64,000 nt of DNA, from contig NC_089742.1 of the NCBI RefSeq assembly GCF_040412425.1, positions 80,661,125 to 80,725,124 of the forward strand, given 5' to 3'. Position 1 is the stretch's first letter; each line of letters starts with the position of its first letter. This document shows positions 61,395-64,000 of the stretch, in pieces. The position numbers were made by a program, and so were the translations under genes. The DNA comes from Macrobrachium rosenbergii. Taxonomy: Eukaryota; Arthropoda; Malacostraca; Decapoda; Palaemonidae. The notes beneath the pieces are model-generated. The model saw nothing but the letters and a program-made list of their open reading frames with translations. It made no database searches and was not told where the DNA came from.

Positions 61395-62930
61395 TACATA
61401 TGCATATAAATGGAATGTTTGTATTTTTGTATGTAAAAGTTTTATGTGAATGCGTATGATCACAAAACACACTGTTGAAATGGACGCAAACAAATGTTCT
61501 CGTACAACCCTCAGCTTCGAAATTTCAGGCTATTGGGAATCATAATTCTAACTACAATGCTCACAAAATGTTGATAGCTTTTGGGGCGAAAAAATCGGTC
61601 TGTTTTCTTTCACCCTTTTTAGCCTTTTTTTCGGTAACTCATTCTGGCAATTGACATTATCCTAACTGCTTGTTTGTCCTCTTTATTGCCATTTTTCCTC
61701 GCCGAGGTTATTGGTGAAGTTTTAACGACACCATTGGAGGGCTTCCATTATCAACTTCCTTATCACAATTGTGAAATGACCAAAGTTTCTTTATTTCTAC
61801 CTTCTTATCCCTCTCCCTCTCCGTAGGAAAATTCAGTGACCCCTTCACTTTCACATCTGTGACCCCTCCTGTTTCTCCAGGTTCCGGATGTCTTTCTTTC
61901 CCTAATCGTTTTGTTGCTTTATGATTTTGCACTCCCTCCATTTTTCATTTCCCCTTCCGTGGTGTCTCTTTTTATATTTTATTCCTTTTCTTATGAGGGA
62001 ACAAAAGTTTAGGTAGACAGATCCGATTTTTTATTCACGCTTTATTTCGCACTTTCTTCACTCTTCCTTATCTCTGAAGACATGTAATTTAGTCAGTCTG
62101 TTATACTTTGAAAAATATGAAATATCACTGACAACGCTCAAAATCGACAGGTTTTTTTTTTTTTTAAACATCACATAATTAGTCACTGTGTATAGCTGTA
62201 GGCGCCAGTCCTCAGGGCCCAAAAGAAGTGGAATCCAAGGACAGAATCCGCTGTCAAAATCGTATCTCGCAGCTACGAGAGTTAAAAGACCAAATTCAGG
62301 CTAAAGTCACTAAGCAACGAAGGTAAAATATCCGATATTCATGTCTGCAAGTCTGTTCTTTTCCTGAACGGAATAAAACCTCCCTCATTTTGCCTCTAGC
62401 ACTTTATTATCTCATTCAGAAGTCTACTATGGCGCCCTAGTACAAAAGAGAAAAGCAATTTTTTAATCTATCCGGAAAACTCCGGTGTTCATGACCTAAT
62501 CAACGTGAAAGTTCTTAATCCCTTTCGAAAACGATCCCAGTCCAAACACTCAAGTCGAATCCCATATCCACATGCTCTGAATTTTGAACAATCGCAAGAG
62601 AAAATCCTCGAATCGATAGACTTCGTAAGTGCCACTCGAATTCTTCGACTCGGGGAAGGACAAGAACGAGGGTGACTTGGGGGTTCCTCCTCCCCATGCC
62701 GGCAGCATCGCCCTCAGCCGACCGACCACACACGACCACATACTTCCGCCTTGTTTGCATATCAAACAAGCCAAACAGGGAGGCTCTATGATGTGATTAC
62801 ACGGCGCAGAGTTGTTAGATGGTTAATAATGAAGGGGTGAAGGATAATAGCATTCTGGAATGGTGGCCATGTTCTCCTTAGCATTTTGGTGGATCTTTCT
62901 GTTATTTTTCATAGCCATTCCTTCTCTCTA
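61395..62930. other. 1.5-kb stretch without recognised genes
   Basis: Minus-strand frames at 61708-61941 and 62515-62774 have no motif and the latter overlaps a second frame. A T run lies at 62152-62165. Confidence 0.4.
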
Positions 62931-62935
62931 CATAG

Positions 62936-62955
62936 AAAGATAGATAGATAGATAG
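62936..62955. repeat. (GATA)n microsatellite
   Basis: Five GATA/AGAT units just upstream of the 63-kb hairpin element. Confidence 0.9.
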
Positions 62956-63011
62956 TGTATAGATATACATACTATTGCATGAATTTTAACATATCACCGT
63001 GATTCATATAC

Positions 63012-63838
<827 letters not shown>

Positions 63839-64000
63839 CGTAGATAACTATCTATATATACACTGTATATAAATGTGTGTGTGTATACATTTATGAAATG
63901 TATGTCTGTACGTATTTGTTACAATGTCTGCGTATGTGGCATCTTGCACAATCTATATGAAATCGCATCGTTAAAGCTTTCCTTTTCTTTTCTGAAAAGT

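Overview
This window looks like non-coding, repeat-dominated DNA from a large arthropod genome, most likely a decapod crustacean (shrimp or prawn type). The sequence-based reasons are very dense, long dinucleotide microsatellites ((AT)n, (CT)n/(GA)n, (GT)n), no bacterial-style gene packing, and several dispersed repeat families. Some of those families resemble repeats I remember from decapod genomic sequence; this is recognition from memory, not a search. I see no convincing host protein-coding gene, rRNA, functional tRNA or CRISPR array. Nearly all long open frames are translations of microsatellites (Tyr-Ile, Ser-Leu, Arg-Glu, Val-Cys, His-Thr runs) or pass through dispersed repeats.

Layout. 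1-5.6 kb: (AT)n and (CT)n tracts in AT-rich unique sequence. 6.2-6.84 kb: a diverged ~267-bp tandem duplication. 9.3-9.86 kb: a dispersed repeat interrupted by a tRNA-derived SINE (called SINE-1 here). 10.3-13.8 kb: two long AT arrays around a 2.7-kb AT-rich stretch. 14.8-15.8 kb and 16.96-18.42 kb: two large inverted repeats. 19.8-22.4 kb: compound microsatellites. 22.75-23.35 kb: a 600-bp deleted Tc1/mariner-type transposon with terminal inverted repeats and a decayed transposase C-terminus. 26-27.9 kb: a second SINE-like family whose copies run into AT arrays. 29.7-30.8 kb: a retroelement-like tail, partly duplicated and split by SINE-1. 33.6-34.3 kb: a (GA)n-containing tandem repeat followed by a GC-rich 83-86 bp minisatellite. 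36.4-56 kb: five copies of a ~370-430 bp foldback element, a decayed LINE end (38 kb), a CAAGT-rich transposon hosting a SINE-1 (43.9-44.6 kb), a spacerless inverted duplication of a Penelope-like GIY-YIG endonuclease end (46.9-47.45 kb), another SINE-1 (47.6 kb) and a second LINE remnant (48.8-49.0 kb). 56-64 kb: a T-rich, A-poor 1.9-kb stretch, a ~100-bp-arm hairpin (63.0-63.2 kb), a SINE-2-like copy and terminal AT arrays.

There is no operon or gene pathway to describe. The window records repeated transposon insertion, nesting, inversion and microsatellite growth. I did not find a clearly new biological system. The most informative structures are the Penelope-like palindrome, the five-copy foldback family with a variable internal 22-bp repeat, the CAAGT-rich transposon with a nested SINE, and the microsatellite-associated second SINE family.
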